Positions 28,284 to 36,976 of a DNA stretch of 64,000 nucleotides are shown here, one piece after another. The notes under the pieces were generated by a model. That model saw only the letters and a list, made by a program, of their open reading frames with translations, did not search any database and had not been told where the DNA came from. The stretch is from contig NZ_AP031573.1 in NCBI RefSeq assembly GCF_041154745.1, forward strand, positions 2,108,001 through 2,172,000, read 5' to 3'. Each line of letters begins with the position of its first letter. The stretch's first letter is position 1. This DNA comes from Flavobacterium sp. CFS9 (lineage in GTDB: Bacteria > Bacteroidota > Bacteroidia > Flavobacteriales > Flavobacteriaceae). The position numbers were made by a program, and so were the translations under genes.

Positions 28284-28703
28284 ATAATAGATGTAATACT
28301 ACGATTGTCCGTCTGAGCGAAGTCGAAGACCTTTATTGTAAGGAAGCCTTCGACTTCGCTCAGGGTGACATTCAGTGGCGAAGAAATAACATTTAAAACT
28401 TCTAAAATCCACATAAGTTATATAAGTTCATAAAATAATAGATGTAATATTACGATTGTCCGTCTGAGCGAAGTCGAAGACCTTTATTGTAAGGAAGCCT
28501 TCGACTTCGCTCAGGGTGACATTCAGTGGCGAAGAAATAGCTCTTAAAACTTCTAAAATCCACATAAGTTATATAAGTTCATAAAATAATAGATGCAATA
28601 TTACGATTGTCCGTCTGAGCGAAGTCGAAGACCTTTATTGTAAGGGAGCCTTCGACTTCGCTCAGGGTGACATTCAGTGGCGAAGAAATAGCTCTTAAAA
28701 CTT
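28268..28703. repeat. Three tandem copies of a 151-base unit between the PKD and CHAT genes
   Basis: The anchor acgattgtcc occurs at 28301, 28452 and 28603, giving an exact 151-base period. Each unit contains a hairpin of the ctgagcgaagtcgaag / cttcgacttcgctcag family. The units also carry echoes of both neighbouring genes: copies of the start of the CHAT gene (ATGAACTTATAT on the minus strand) and of the last codons of the PKD gene. The array therefore arose by tandem duplication of the whole intergenic segment. It fills the 411-base gap; no gene is present in it. Confidence 0.9.
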
Positions 28704-30647
28704 CCAAATCCCATAAAACTGAAAATAGTTAAAATTCTGCTCAAAATTAATCACATAACGCGCTCCAAAACTCGGCCCGATTCTCGCAAAACCGGCTGTT
28801 AAATCGAATAAAACTCCCGTTTTTAAATTTCCAAAACCGTTCTTTACCGAATTGGATTCCGATCGGGTACTGATCAGAAACTGATCTGTTCCGCCTTCAA
28901 AGTTTTCAATTTTTTTCGTTTGGTTTTCTTCTGATGAAATGTCAAAATTGGCCTGAATTCCGGCTCCGACTCCTATATAATTGTTAAGGTTATAGCGAAT
29001 CAAGACCGGGATTTCCCAGTTTACATTTTTGTTTTCGGTTGTAGAGGTGGTACGTTGCAATTGCTTCACACCGTTTGCACTTACTACCGTTTGATCAACT
29101 ATCATTAGACCGCTTTCGTATTTGTTCAGGGCATTAATCCATTCGGCCTGCCAGTAAAACCGATACGATTTAAATGGCGAAATAGTCGCCCCCACAAAAT
29201 AACTCGTCGATTTTTCCAGATCAGGATACAAATTATAACCGGCTTTAGCTCCAATTGAAATTCCGGGAAGGAACCGCGTTGTGGCATAGTTGGTAATGAT
29301 GGGTTCGTTTTTATCAAATATAATAGCCGTTCGGCTTCGGGTTTTTACTTTGTGAAAATCTTCACCAAACTTCATCGAATACTTTACAAAACCTTTTGTA
29401 CTGTCTTTTTCATGTACATTTTTCTGTTCGCTTCCGGGTAAGTAAATGTTTTTGAAAGTAAAAAAGATTTGATTCTTTTTGATAATGGTATCCAGACAGC
29501 TTGTCGTTGGAACTTCATCTTTTGGACAGATGGGACATTTGGGATACATGTCTTCGATCTGGAAAGTTTTTTTGTCAAACATATCCGGAATATCGGTTTC
29601 AAGTCTAATCATACGTGCAGGACCTTCACCGTTGTTTTGAAAACGTGTTTTAAAATTTACTCTTTTAAAACGAACCAGTCTGTAATTCATAAAACGTCCG
29701 TTAGAGCCCATTTTGTTTGGGTCATGAGAGGTTACGATTTCCATTTCCAGATTCTTGATTTTATGGTTTTTATAGCTTCTATTCGGGACAAAAATACCAC
29801 GCATCGTAACCGTTGCACTGGTATCTTTAATCATTTCGGGAGTCGTTTTAAAAGTATAAAAAACATTTCGGGTCTCATTAGGATTCGCATCCTCAAACTC
29901 TAAAACCGAAACATTATGATAGGTTTTATGGGCATCAAGCAGGGAAGCATCCAGGTCCTCTTCGCTGGTTGTATTTCTGTATTTTTTGGCTTTAAAAGTG
30001 TTTTCGACAGAAGCAGTATAATTTTTAGAATCGTCCAGATCGTCCACAGAAGCAACAGCTTTTTCCTTTACTTCACGCTCGTTGGCATAGGTTCTGAAAT
30101 CAACCAGTTCGAAATTATTATTCTTAAATTGCTTTTCATTATAAAACAAATACAGTTTTCCGCTGGAAACATAATTCTCCAGATTCTGATAACTCACTAC
30201 GACTACCATTTCCTGTTCCGGAATCGGGTCACAGTTTTTTAAAATGGCAAATCCGTTTTGATCGGCGATAGAAGCAATGTCTTTATAGTTGGTGTCGGTA
30301 AGGTCATTTACGGCCACTTTTTTCGGGCGTGTTGCCGGAGGTTTTCCATTGTCGTAATTGTTGGTTACGGCAAGTCTGGTCGTATAGGTTCCTTTGTTTT
30401 TGTAGACATGTTTTGGTTCGGCTTCTTTGCTGTAATGCCCGTCACCGAGTTCCCACAAATAAGAATAACTGGGTTTTGGAGCACCGGCAATAGGAATCAA
30501 AGGAGGAGTTTCGGGTTTATAAGTAACCGTATTTCCGTTTTGAATGAAAACAATATTGGCTCTTCGCGTTATGGTGTCTTTTACTTTCGTTTGACCCATC
30601 GCGAAAACAGAAAACAGAATCAATAAAATCGACGATAGTGGTTTCAT
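28695..30647 (-). CDS. PKD-domain protein with C-terminal beta-barrel, exported
   Basis: A 650-residue exported protein with a signal peptide (ILLILFSVFAMGQ). A PKD domain lies at about 45-115 (YSYLWELGDGHY, then HVYKNKGTYTTRLAV). The central region of about 300 residues is unassigned and contains a CPICPKDE cysteine pair. The C-terminal part from about 460 has alternating strands (ISIGAKAGYNLYPDL, YIGVGAGIQANFDI, and an end at FYGIWKF), consistent with an outer-membrane barrel. It is upstream of the CHAT, retropepsin and adhesin genes on the same strand. A structural or anchoring role at the outer membrane is inferred. Confidence 0.75.
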   Translation of the reverse strand: MKPLSSILLILFSVFAMGQTKVKDTITRRANIVFIQNGNTVTYKPETPPLIPIAGAPKPSYSYLWELGDGHYSKEAEPKHVYKNKGTYTTRLAVTNNYDNGKPPATRPKKVAVNDLTDTNYKDIASIADQNGFAILKNCDPIPEQEMVVVVSYQNLENYVSSGKLYLFYNEKQFKNNNFELVDFRTYANEREVKEKAVASVDDLDDSKNYTASVENTFKAKKYRNTTSEEDLDASLLDAHKTYHNVSVLEFEDANPNETRNVFYTFKTTPEMIKDTSATVTMRGIFVPNRSYKNHKIKNLEMEIVTSHDPNKMGSNGRFMNYRLVRFKRVNFKTRFQNNGEGPARMIRLETDIPDMFDKKTFQIEDMYPKCPICPKDEVPTTSCLDTIIKKNQIFFTFKNIYLPGSEQKNVHEKDSTKGFVKYSMKFGEDFHKVKTRSRTAIIFDKNEPIITNYATTRFLPGISIGAKAGYNLYPDLEKSTSYFVGATISPFKSYRFYWQAEWINALNKYESGLMIVDQTVVSANGVKQLQRTTSTTENKNVNWEIPVLIRYNLNNYIGVGAGIQANFDISSEENQTKKIENFEGGTDQFLISTRSESNSVKNGFGNLKTGVLFDLTAGFARIGPSFGARYVINFEQNFNYFQFYGIWKF

Positions 30648-30778
30648 AACTAGAGGGTTTTAGCCCTGATGGGAGCGGCATCCTTTTGTACCGGGGTTCG
30701 GGACAAAAGATACAGCGGACAGCAGGATTAGCTTCTGAAAAGCATCAGAATTAATTTGAAAACTGGATTAAATGTAAA

Positions 30779-30808
30779 AAAAAGTGATGAGCAAATCATC
30801 ACTTTTTC
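30779..30808 (-). terminator. Terminator of the lipoprotein gene
   Basis: The arms aagtgatga and tcatcactt around a five-base loop, flanked by A and T runs, lie 20 bases beyond the stop of the minus-strand lipoprotein gene. Confidence 0.8.
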
Positions 30809-30827
30809 TTAAAAAGTATTTTGTAAC

Positions 30828-31811
30828 TTACTGAATAGCATTGATTGCAGCTACCAATTGTGCTTCAGTCCCCACTACTGTTTCCCCCAGTGTAAAGGTG
30901 TAGATGTCATTTGCAGCAACCGTTACGGCTTTAATCGCATATCGCCATTGACCATTGTCTTCGGTTACAAAAATCACATGACATTTTAAACCAATTGGGA
31001 TCTGTCCGTAGTGCTCGCTAAACAATCCGGCAGCTGTGTAAGTATCTAATTTTGCAAGCGCATTAGTACCTTCGCCATCATAAGACAAATAAACTGCACT
31101 GTTGTTATTGTCGTAACCGTCAGGAGCATCAACCAAAAGAGTGGTTTTCGGTCTTGGGTCACTGTAAAAACGGTCAACGTTTGTCCATCCAAAATTACCA
31201 AAAGTCACGTAGTAATTGGTTCCTTCGCCCTGAACGCCGCCTTTACCTCCGGTTCCGTCAGCATTTGGTTTAGGCTGTTCCCATGCCAGTTCGCCTTGTT
31301 CATCAATTTTACCCACCCATAAAGTCATGGCATTGTCTACACCATCTGTTAAAGCAGCAGGAACAATTAAATTCATAGAACAGGAACTTTTAAGCTCAAC
31401 ACCGCCCTGAGTAGCTCTGATGAAAAATTCTCCACCGGAAATCAATAAGTTTTTCTTTCCGTCAGGCATAACTCCCATGGTAGGTTTGTTGGTAACCAGC
31501 ATAGTTCCTTTGTCAAAAAGTTCGATGTACTCAATTGCAACCGCTCCCGTTACCGCAACTCCATTTTTGGTAAGGCAGTCTCCGTTGATGCTTAATTTTA
31601 CTCCTTTAGCCGAAGTTAAAGTTACCACACCGGTTCCGGCAGTAATGGTAAAGTTTTGTGTGTTTTTCTTCACCCCTTTTTCGCTTATGCTTTTAAAAGC
31701 GGTAGCCGAGGGAGGCAAAATAAGATTATCGTCGCCGTCACTGTTGTCACAGCTTACAAAACTCATTGCCAATAAAAATAAAAGTCCGATTTTTTTAAAA
31801 TGTGTGTTCAT
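30828..31811 (-). CDS. Hypothetical surface lipoprotein
   Basis: A 327-residue lipoprotein with signal peptide IGLLFLLAMSFVSC. After the lipid-bearing Cys comes the acidic run DNSDGDD, which resembles the lipoprotein export signal that sends flavobacterial lipoproteins to the cell surface. The body is rich in beta strands (FTITAGTGVVTLTSAKGVKL, EFFIRATQGGVEL) with two Cys residues; no named domain was recognised. A two-part motif, GAAATAAATTTC-N8-GGGTAACAA, lies about 90 bases upstream and recurs upstream of the next gene, suggesting common control. Confidence 0.75.
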   Translation of the reverse strand: MNTHFKKIGLLFLLAMSFVSCDNSDGDDNLILPPSATAFKSISEKGVKKNTQNFTITAGTGVVTLTSAKGVKLSINGDCLTKNGVAVTGAVAIEYIELFDKGTMLVTNKPTMGVMPDGKKNLLISGGEFFIRATQGGVELKSSCSMNLIVPAALTDGVDNAMTLWVGKIDEQGELAWEQPKPNADGTGGKGGVQGEGTNYYVTFGNFGWTNVDRFYSDPRPKTTLLVDAPDGYDNNNSAVYLSYDGEGTNALAKLDTYTAAGLFSEHYGQIPIGLKCHVIFVTEDNGQWRYAIKAVTVAANDIYTFTLGETVVGTEAQLVAAINAIQ

Positions 31812-31902
31812 GATTTCTAGTTTTTATAAATCTGTCCTGATGATCAGGTGGTTTTCAGATTTCGGTTGTTAATTATATTGCTATATCAATTTGGGTTTGA
31901 TA

Positions 31903-31931
31903 TTGTTACCCTTATTATTGAAATTTATTTC
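31903..31931 (-). promoter_or_regulatory. Two-part promoter-like motif upstream of the lipoprotein gene
   Basis: Read on the minus strand, GAAATAAATTTC (31920-31931), eight unconserved bases and GGGTAACAA (31903-31911) occur 92 bases before the lipoprotein start. The same two words with the same spacing are at 32387-32415. A further GGGTAACAA is at 31974-31982 with only a partial upstream box. An alternative-sigma promoter is inferred. Confidence 0.55.
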
Positions 31932-32003
31932 TGAACTTGTTCTTATTAGTAGTAAATCAACTTTGATAAACAATTGTTACCCCTGTTTTTGTTTTTTCTG
32001 AAT

Positions 32004-32303
32004 TTATTCTGAAAGACATTTATCTTCAAATAAATTACCGTCTTCATCTACAGCAACAAGAATACTTGTCTTTCGTGAAAGCGTTATTGTAAAATAGATC
32101 CATACTGTAATCCAGAGTCCGAATGTGATACAGGTAAGAAAGAGGTGCAACGGATGATTGATTGCTTTTGGCTTTTTGGATAAAACCACATACGGAAGCT
32201 TTTCGTTATGCTCCACGACCACAAATCCATTTCGTGTTTTGGCAGAAATCATCTGATGAAATTGATCCAAACTCTTTTCGTTTACAAATTGATAGGTTTC
32301 CAT
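32004..32303 (-). CDS. Small membrane protein, 99 aa, function unknown
   Basis: A 99-residue protein with a soluble N-terminal half (YQFVNEKSLDQFHQMI), one strong membrane segment (LFLTCITFGLWITVWIYFTI) and a short tail. No family was recognised. It is transcribed away from the ECF sigma factor gene, with the two-part GAAATAAATTTC / GGGTAACAA motif 84 bases before its start. This suggests it is a target or accessory of that sigma factor. Confidence 0.7.
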   Translation of the reverse strand: METYQFVNEKSLDQFHQMISAKTRNGFVVVEHNEKLPYVVLSKKPKAINHPLHLFLTCITFGLWITVWIYFTITLSRKTSILVAVDEDGNLFEDKCLSE

Positions 32304-32386
32304 TTTCCTGATTTTTGATGGTTTTTAGATTCTTATAGGAGACTATTTTGTTAGTTCTTCGCTATTACATCAACTTGATTTGTTAA

Positions 32387-32415
32387 TTGTTACCCTATGA
32401 CATGAAATTTATTTC
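32387..32415. promoter_or_regulatory. Two-part promoter-like motif between the ECF sigma gene and the 99-aa gene
   Basis: GAAATAAATTTC, eight bases and GGGTAACAA read on the minus strand, exactly as at 31903-31931. Because GAAATTTATTTC is nearly self-complementary, it could also serve the plus-strand sigma gene that starts 37 bases to the right. Autoregulation is possible but not shown. Confidence 0.55.
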
Positions 32416-32451
32416 CAATTGTTTTTTAAATTAGCTACAAAATGGTTCTTT

Positions 32452-33036
32452 ATGGTAAAGAGTAAAATTCATCCCGATCAAATGTATATTGAGGGCATTG
32501 CTGCAAATAATTCTGCAGTCATTCAAAGCATTTACAAAAAATTCGTTCCCAAAGTAGTGATGTTCGTTATGAACAATTCAGGAGATAAGGAACATGCTCA
32601 GGATGTGGTCCAGGAAGTCATGATTTTACTTTTTAATCAGGCCAAAGCGAAGACACTGCAATTGACTTGTCCTTTTGACGCTTACTTTTTTTTATTGTGC
32701 AAAAGGAAATGGCTTAACGAACTTAAAAAAACATCCAATAAAGGGGTAACAATTAATGAGGATGCAGTATCTATGAATGAATCTGCTCTGGAGTTAATTG
32801 GTCAGACCGAAGAATTTGATGAAAAACAGCAGCTGTTTGATGCCATGTTTCAGAAATTAGGAGACAAATGTCAGGAGTTGTTAAAACTAAGTTTCACCAC
32901 CAAAACGATGGAAGAAGTTGCTTCGAAGCTCAACGTGACTTACGCGTATGTTCGTAAGAAAAAATCGTTGTGTATAGGGCAATTGACACAGTGGATTCAG
33001 GAAGCCAAAAATTTTAAATCGTTAAAAAATAATTAG
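32452..33036 (+). CDS. ECF-type RNA polymerase sigma factor
   Basis: A 194-residue sigma-70 family factor of the extracytoplasmic-function class. The ATG at 32452 (MVKSKIHPDQ) is chosen because the frame upstream opens with TTG and adds a hydrophobic stretch. Region 2 is clear (YKKFVPKVVMFVMNN, HAQDVVQEVMILLF, CPFDAYFFLLCKRKWLNEL), as is region 4 (CQELLKLSFTTKTMEEVA, VTYAYVRKKKSLCIGQL). The stop is two bases before the membrane TPR gene, its likely regulator. Adjacent recurring GGGTAACAA motifs are candidate target promoters. Confidence 0.9.
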   Translation: MVKSKIHPDQMYIEGIAANNSAVIQSIYKKFVPKVVMFVMNNSGDKEHAQDVVQEVMILLFNQAKAKTLQLTCPFDAYFFLLCKRKWLNELKKTSNKGVTINEDAVSMNESALELIGQTEEFDEKQQLFDAMFQKLGDKCQELLKLSFTTKTMEEVASKLNVTYAYVRKKKSLCIGQLTQWIQEAKNFKSLKNN

Positions 33037-33038
33037 TC

Positions 33039-33764
33039 ATGAACGAAGAACGCTATATATTATTCGATCAATATCTTCAGGGAGAAATGACTGTTGAGGA
33101 AAAAGATAGTTTTGAGAAACAATTGTCTGAGGATCATGAACTGGCTTCGGAGTTTGAAACTTTCAAAGAAGTGCAGTTGCAGCTTAAAAATAATTTTGCA
33201 CACCAAGTAGAAAGAGAAGCCTTTACTGCAAATCTGACGGAGATTTCAGAGAAACATTTTAATGCCAACAAGCCTAAAGTGGTTCAAATGCGGCCTTGGT
33301 ATTTCGCAGCTGCGGCATCAGTCGTTATTTTATTCGGACTGTTCTTTTTTGATTACAATCAGAATCCAGATTTTGAAGATTTTAATCATCCCGAAACTGC
33401 TTCTTTTGTCGAACGAGGTGATGCGGACGAAACTTTAAAACAAGCAGAAAAAGCATTCAATGAAAAGAATTATGAACTGGCGATTCCGTTTTTTGAAGAA
33501 ATTTTAAGGGAGAATAAAACACCCGAAATACAATATTTTTATGGAGTTTCTTTACTGGAAGAAAGTGATTATAAAGAAGCAGAAGCCGTTTTTAATGAAC
33601 TAAAATCAGGTAATTCAGCTTACAAAGAAAAAGCCAAATGGAGTCTGGCACTGTCCAAATTAAAACAGAAAGATTACAATGCCTGCAGAGAAATCCTGCA
33701 GACCATTTCGCAGGATTATGAAAACTACGACGACGTTCAGGAGTTATTGGACGAGTTGGATTGA
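33039..33764 (+). CDS. Anti-sigma-like membrane protein with TPR region
   Basis: A 241-residue protein. The cytoplasmic N-terminus (FDQYLQGEMTVEEKDSFEKQ, DHELASEFETFKEV) has the pattern common in Bacteroidota anti-sigma-like partners that lack the zinc-binding residues. A membrane segment at about 88-107 (WYFAAAASVVILFGLFFF) is followed by periplasmic TPR repeats (LKQAEKAFNEKNYELAIPFF, YFYGVSLLEESDYKEAEAVF). It starts two bases after the sigma factor gene. The inferred job is to hold the sigma factor until a periplasmic signal reaches the TPR part. Confidence 0.8.
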   Translation: MNEERYILFDQYLQGEMTVEEKDSFEKQLSEDHELASEFETFKEVQLQLKNNFAHQVEREAFTANLTEISEKHFNANKPKVVQMRPWYFAAAASVVILFGLFFFDYNQNPDFEDFNHPETASFVERGDADETLKQAEKAFNEKNYELAIPFFEEILRENKTPEIQYFYGVSLLEESDYKEAEAVFNELKSGNSAYKEKAKWSLALSKLKQKDYNACREILQTISQDYENYDDVQELLDELD

Positions 33765-33804
33765 TTGTTCAAACAGGGAAACAGCTAATTATTTTATACT
33801 TATT

Positions 33805-33840
33805 CAAACCCGACAGGTTTTTAAAACCTGTCGGGTTTAC
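33805..33840 (+). terminator. Terminator after the sigma/anti-sigma pair
   Basis: The stem aacccgacagg / cctgtcgggtt has a central ttttaaaa-type loop. It is almost the same palindrome as the trehalase terminator at 8966-9000, which marks it as a dispersed repeat used as a terminator. Confidence 0.75.
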
Positions 33841-33965
33841 TTTTTAAATATCAGTTTTATTCGCGTTTTCACAAAGTGAATCCGTAAGCGATGTTTCATC
33901 ATTACACTCAAATTGGGAAAGTTTTTAATATTATCGTAATTTTGGGCCATTAAAAATTACAACAA

Positions 33966-34745
33966 TTGAATTTGAAGCCCATAATTACCGATACACATAC
34001 ACATTTATATTCTGAAGAATTTGATCAGGATCGTGACGAGATGATGCAAAGAGCTATAGAGGCCGGAGTAACCCGTTTTTTTATTCCTGCTATTGATGCC
34101 GCTGCAACACAGTCGATGTACGATCTCGAGCAAAATTACCCGGATTATGTATACCTGATGATGGGATTGCATCCTACTTACGTGAAAGACAATTATGAAG
34201 AGGAATTAAAACATGTAGAAACCGAACTGGCCAAACGAAAGTTCTATGCTGTGGGGGAAATCGGAATCGATTTGTACTGGGATAAAACACATTTGAAAGA
34301 ACAGCAAATTGCTTTTAAAAGACAAATTCAACTGGCCAAGCAATACAAATTACCTATTGTGATTCATTGTCGTGAGGCTTTTGACGAAATCTTTGAAGTA
34401 CTGGAAGAGGAAAAATCAGCAGATTTATTTGGGATCTTCCATTGCTTTTCAGGAACGTACGAACAGGCACTTCAGGCACTGTCTTACAATATGAAACTGG
34501 GAATCGGAGGGGTCGTAACATTCAAGAATGGAAAAATCGATCAGTTTCTAAATCAGATCGATTTGAAGCATATCGTTCTCGAAACCGATTCTCCTTATTT
34601 GGCACCGATTCCATATCGTGGAAAAAGAAATGAAAGCAGTTATCTGATAAATGTTATTGCCAAATTAGCCGATCTATATGACGTTTCTGAGGAAGAAATT
34701 GCAGCGCGAACCACTCAAAACTCAATAGACGTTTTCGGGATTTAA
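33966..34745 (+). CDS. TatD-family metal-dependent hydrolase
   Basis: A 259-residue TIM-barrel nuclease of the TatD family, which degrades DNA or RNA 3' ends. Metal ligands are visible: TDTHTHL near the N-terminus, GEIGID, PIVIHCRE, FHCFSG and the Asp in LETDSPYLAP. The N-terminal part has no ATG before the HxH motif, so translation probably begins at TTG, either 33966 or 33972. It is a housekeeping gene at usual length. Confidence 0.92.
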   Translation: MNLKPIITDTHTHLYSEEFDQDRDEMMQRAIEAGVTRFFIPAIDAAATQSMYDLEQNYPDYVYLMMGLHPTYVKDNYEEELKHVETELAKRKFYAVGEIGIDLYWDKTHLKEQQIAFKRQIQLAKQYKLPIVIHCREAFDEIFEVLEEEKSADLFGIFHCFSGTYEQALQALSYNMKLGIGGVVTFKNGKIDQFLNQIDLKHIVLETDSPYLAPIPYRGKRNESSYLINVIAKLADLYDVSEEEIAARTTQNSIDVFGI

Positions 34746-34809
34746 CCCATACCTTACAATAGTTTAATTTTTTTTTTGTTCTTTTGCTCACTTAATACCA
34801 ATATAAATA

Positions 34810-35946
34810 ATGCAGAGATTTGATGCCATTCGACCGTTTTATGATTCTGAAATAAATGAAGCACTTCATGATGTGGTCAATCATCCAATGATGAAAACCA
34901 TGATGAATTTTACTTTTCCGGAAGTAGCAGATGAGGTTTGGAAAGAGCAGCTAAAAAAGACACATTCTATTCGTGATTTTCAATGCAATTTTATTTATAA
35001 CACCATACAAAAGGTTTTAGAGAAAAGTTCTGAAGGTCTTACGACTTCAGGATTTGAGAAACTGGAAAAAAATGAATCTTACTTATTCATCTCTAATCAC
35101 AGAGATATTTTATTAGATACTACTTTATTGAACGTTTGCCTTTTTGAGCATGGATTAGTCATGACAGCATCTGCTATTGGAGACAATCTGGTTAAAAAAG
35201 CATTCCTGAGTACTTTGGCAAAATTAAACAGAAACTTTCTGGTTCTAAGAGGTTTATCGCCAAGAGAAATGCTGCAGAGTTCTAAATTATTGTCCGAATA
35301 TATCGGGCAATTATTGCTTCGTGAAAATCGTTCGGTTTGGATTGCGCAGAGAGAAGGCCGTACCAAAGACGGAAATGACGAAACCAATCCGGGAGTTCTG
35401 AAAATGATCGGAATGGGATCTGATGAACCTAATTTAATGGATTATTTTAAGAAATTAAAAATTGTTCCCGTGTCCATTTCATATGAATACGATCCAACAG
35501 ATGTTCTGAAGATGCCGCAGTTAATGGCAGAAGCCAATAATGAGGTTTATGTTAAAGACAAAAACGAAGATTTCATGAATATCCTAAGCGGTATCATGGG
35601 AACTAAAAAAAGAATACACATTTCGGTAGGAGATGTTTTAGATACAGAAATCGATCAGATTGTAGCCGAAAATGACAATGTCAACAAGCAAGTACAGGCT
35701 TTGGCTCAGGTTATTGACGATTCGGTTTTGAAAAATTACCAATTATGGCCCACTAATTTTATTGCTTACGATATTTTAAACGAGACCAATAAGTTCGCAC
35801 ATCTGTACAAAGAAAGTGAAAAATCGTTGTTCGAGCGTCGTTTAGAAATGCGTATCGGAAGTGATAACCCGGTAACAAGACAAGGATTTTTGGCCATGTA
35901 TGCTAATCCGGTTGTTAATAAATTAAAATATCAGGATGTCATCTAA
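34810..35946 (+). CDS. PlsC-like 1-acylglycerol-3-phosphate acyltransferase
   Basis: A 378-residue acyltransferase of the PlsC superfamily. The catalytic NHxxxxD box is FISNHRDILLD, followed by FLVLRG and IAQREGRTKDGND, the acceptor-binding motifs. It differs from short PlsC by about 130 extra C-terminal residues. The likely reaction is acylation of lysophosphatidate or a related acceptor in membrane lipid synthesis. It overlaps the asparaginase gene by 11 bases, indicating coupled translation. Confidence 0.85.
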   Translation: MQRFDAIRPFYDSEINEALHDVVNHPMMKTMMNFTFPEVADEVWKEQLKKTHSIRDFQCNFIYNTIQKVLEKSSEGLTTSGFEKLEKNESYLFISNHRDILLDTTLLNVCLFEHGLVMTASAIGDNLVKKAFLSTLAKLNRNFLVLRGLSPREMLQSSKLLSEYIGQLLLRENRSVWIAQREGRTKDGNDETNPGVLKMIGMGSDEPNLMDYFKKLKIVPVSISYEYDPTDVLKMPQLMAEANNEVYVKDKNEDFMNILSGIMGTKKRIHISVGDVLDTEIDQIVAENDNVNKQVQALAQVIDDSVLKNYQLWPTNFIAYDILNETNKFAHLYKESEKSLFERRLEMRIGSDNPVTRQGFLAMYANPVVNKLKYQDVI

Positions 35947-36967
35947 ACCAAAAATATTACTAATCTATACCGGTGGAACCATTGGTATGAGCAAAGATTT
36001 CGAGACAGGCGCGCTCAAAGCGTTTAACTTTGGTAAGTTATTACAAAAGATACCTGAAATCAAACAATTAGACTGCGATATTGAAACGGTATCCTTTGAA
36101 GACCCGATTGATTCCTCGAATATGAATCCTCAGGAGTGGACAAAAATTGCCACTATTATTGAGGAAAATTATAGTGCTTACGACGGGTTTGTGGTATTAC
36201 ATGGTTCAGATACCATGTCGTATTCTGCTTCGGCATTGAGTTTTATGTTAGAGAATTTGGCAAAACCGGTAGTGTTTACAGGTTCCCAGCTTCCGATAGG
36301 AGACTTGCGTACCGATGCAAAAGAAAACCTGATTACAGCCATTCAGATTGCTTCACTTCAGGAAAATGGAAAACCGGTAATCACGGAGGTCTGTTTGTAT
36401 TTTGAATATAAACTGTACCGCGGTAACCGAACTTCAAAAGTAAATGCAGAACATTTCAGAGCATTTACAGCACCAAACTACCCGGAATTAGTAGAGTCGG
36501 GAGTTCATTTAAAACTGAACACCCATTTGTTTCTTCCTGTAAAGACAGACGCGAAACTAATCGTTCATAAAGAAATGGACAATCATGTCGCGATTATCAA
36601 AATGTTCCCCGGAATGAGCGAAGTGGTTTTAGCTTCAATTCTTGCTATTAAAGATCTAAGGGGAATTGTTTTGGAAACTTATGGTTCCGGTAATGCGCCA
36701 ACAGAAGACTGGTTTTTGAATTTGATTGAGAAAGCAATTCAGTCCGGATTGCACGTAGTCAATGTGACGCAATGTTCAGGCGGAAGTGTCAATATGGGAC
36801 AATACGAAACCAGTACGGCTTTAAAATCTCTTGGAGTTATCTCCGGAAAAGATATTACTACCGAAGCAGCTATTACAAAATTAATGTATCTGCTGGGACA
36901 AAATATTCCTCAAACTGAATTTAAGGCAATTTTCGAAACGGCTTTACGCGGGGAGATTTCGTTGTAA
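35936..36967 (+). CDS. ansA: Type I L-asparaginase, cytoplasmic
   Basis: A 343-residue asparaginase that hydrolyses asparagine to aspartate and ammonia. The first active-site motif IYTGGTIGM and the second region (LHGSDTMSYSA, FTGSQLPIGDLRTDA) are clear. The second catalytic residue is Ser in HGSDTM, where most family members have Thr. That change is conservative. No signal peptide is present, which fits the cytoplasmic type I enzyme. It overlaps the acyltransferase gene. Confidence 0.92.
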   Translation: MSSKPKILLIYTGGTIGMSKDFETGALKAFNFGKLLQKIPEIKQLDCDIETVSFEDPIDSSNMNPQEWTKIATIIEENYSAYDGFVVLHGSDTMSYSASALSFMLENLAKPVVFTGSQLPIGDLRTDAKENLITAIQIASLQENGKPVITEVCLYFEYKLYRGNRTSKVNAEHFRAFTAPNYPELVESGVHLKLNTHLFLPVKTDAKLIVHKEMDNHVAIIKMFPGMSEVVLASILAIKDLRGIVLETYGSGNAPTEDWFLNLIEKAIQSGLHVVNVTQCSGGSVNMGQYETSTALKSLGVISGKDITTEAAITKLMYLLGQNIPQTEFKAIFETALRGEISL

Positions 36968-36976
36968 AATAAAATT

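Noticed and set aside
28301-28690. Three regular repeats that could suggest a CRISPR array
   Set aside because: The 151-base unit repeats as a whole with no unique spacers, and it carries echoes of the flanking genes; this is a tandem duplication.
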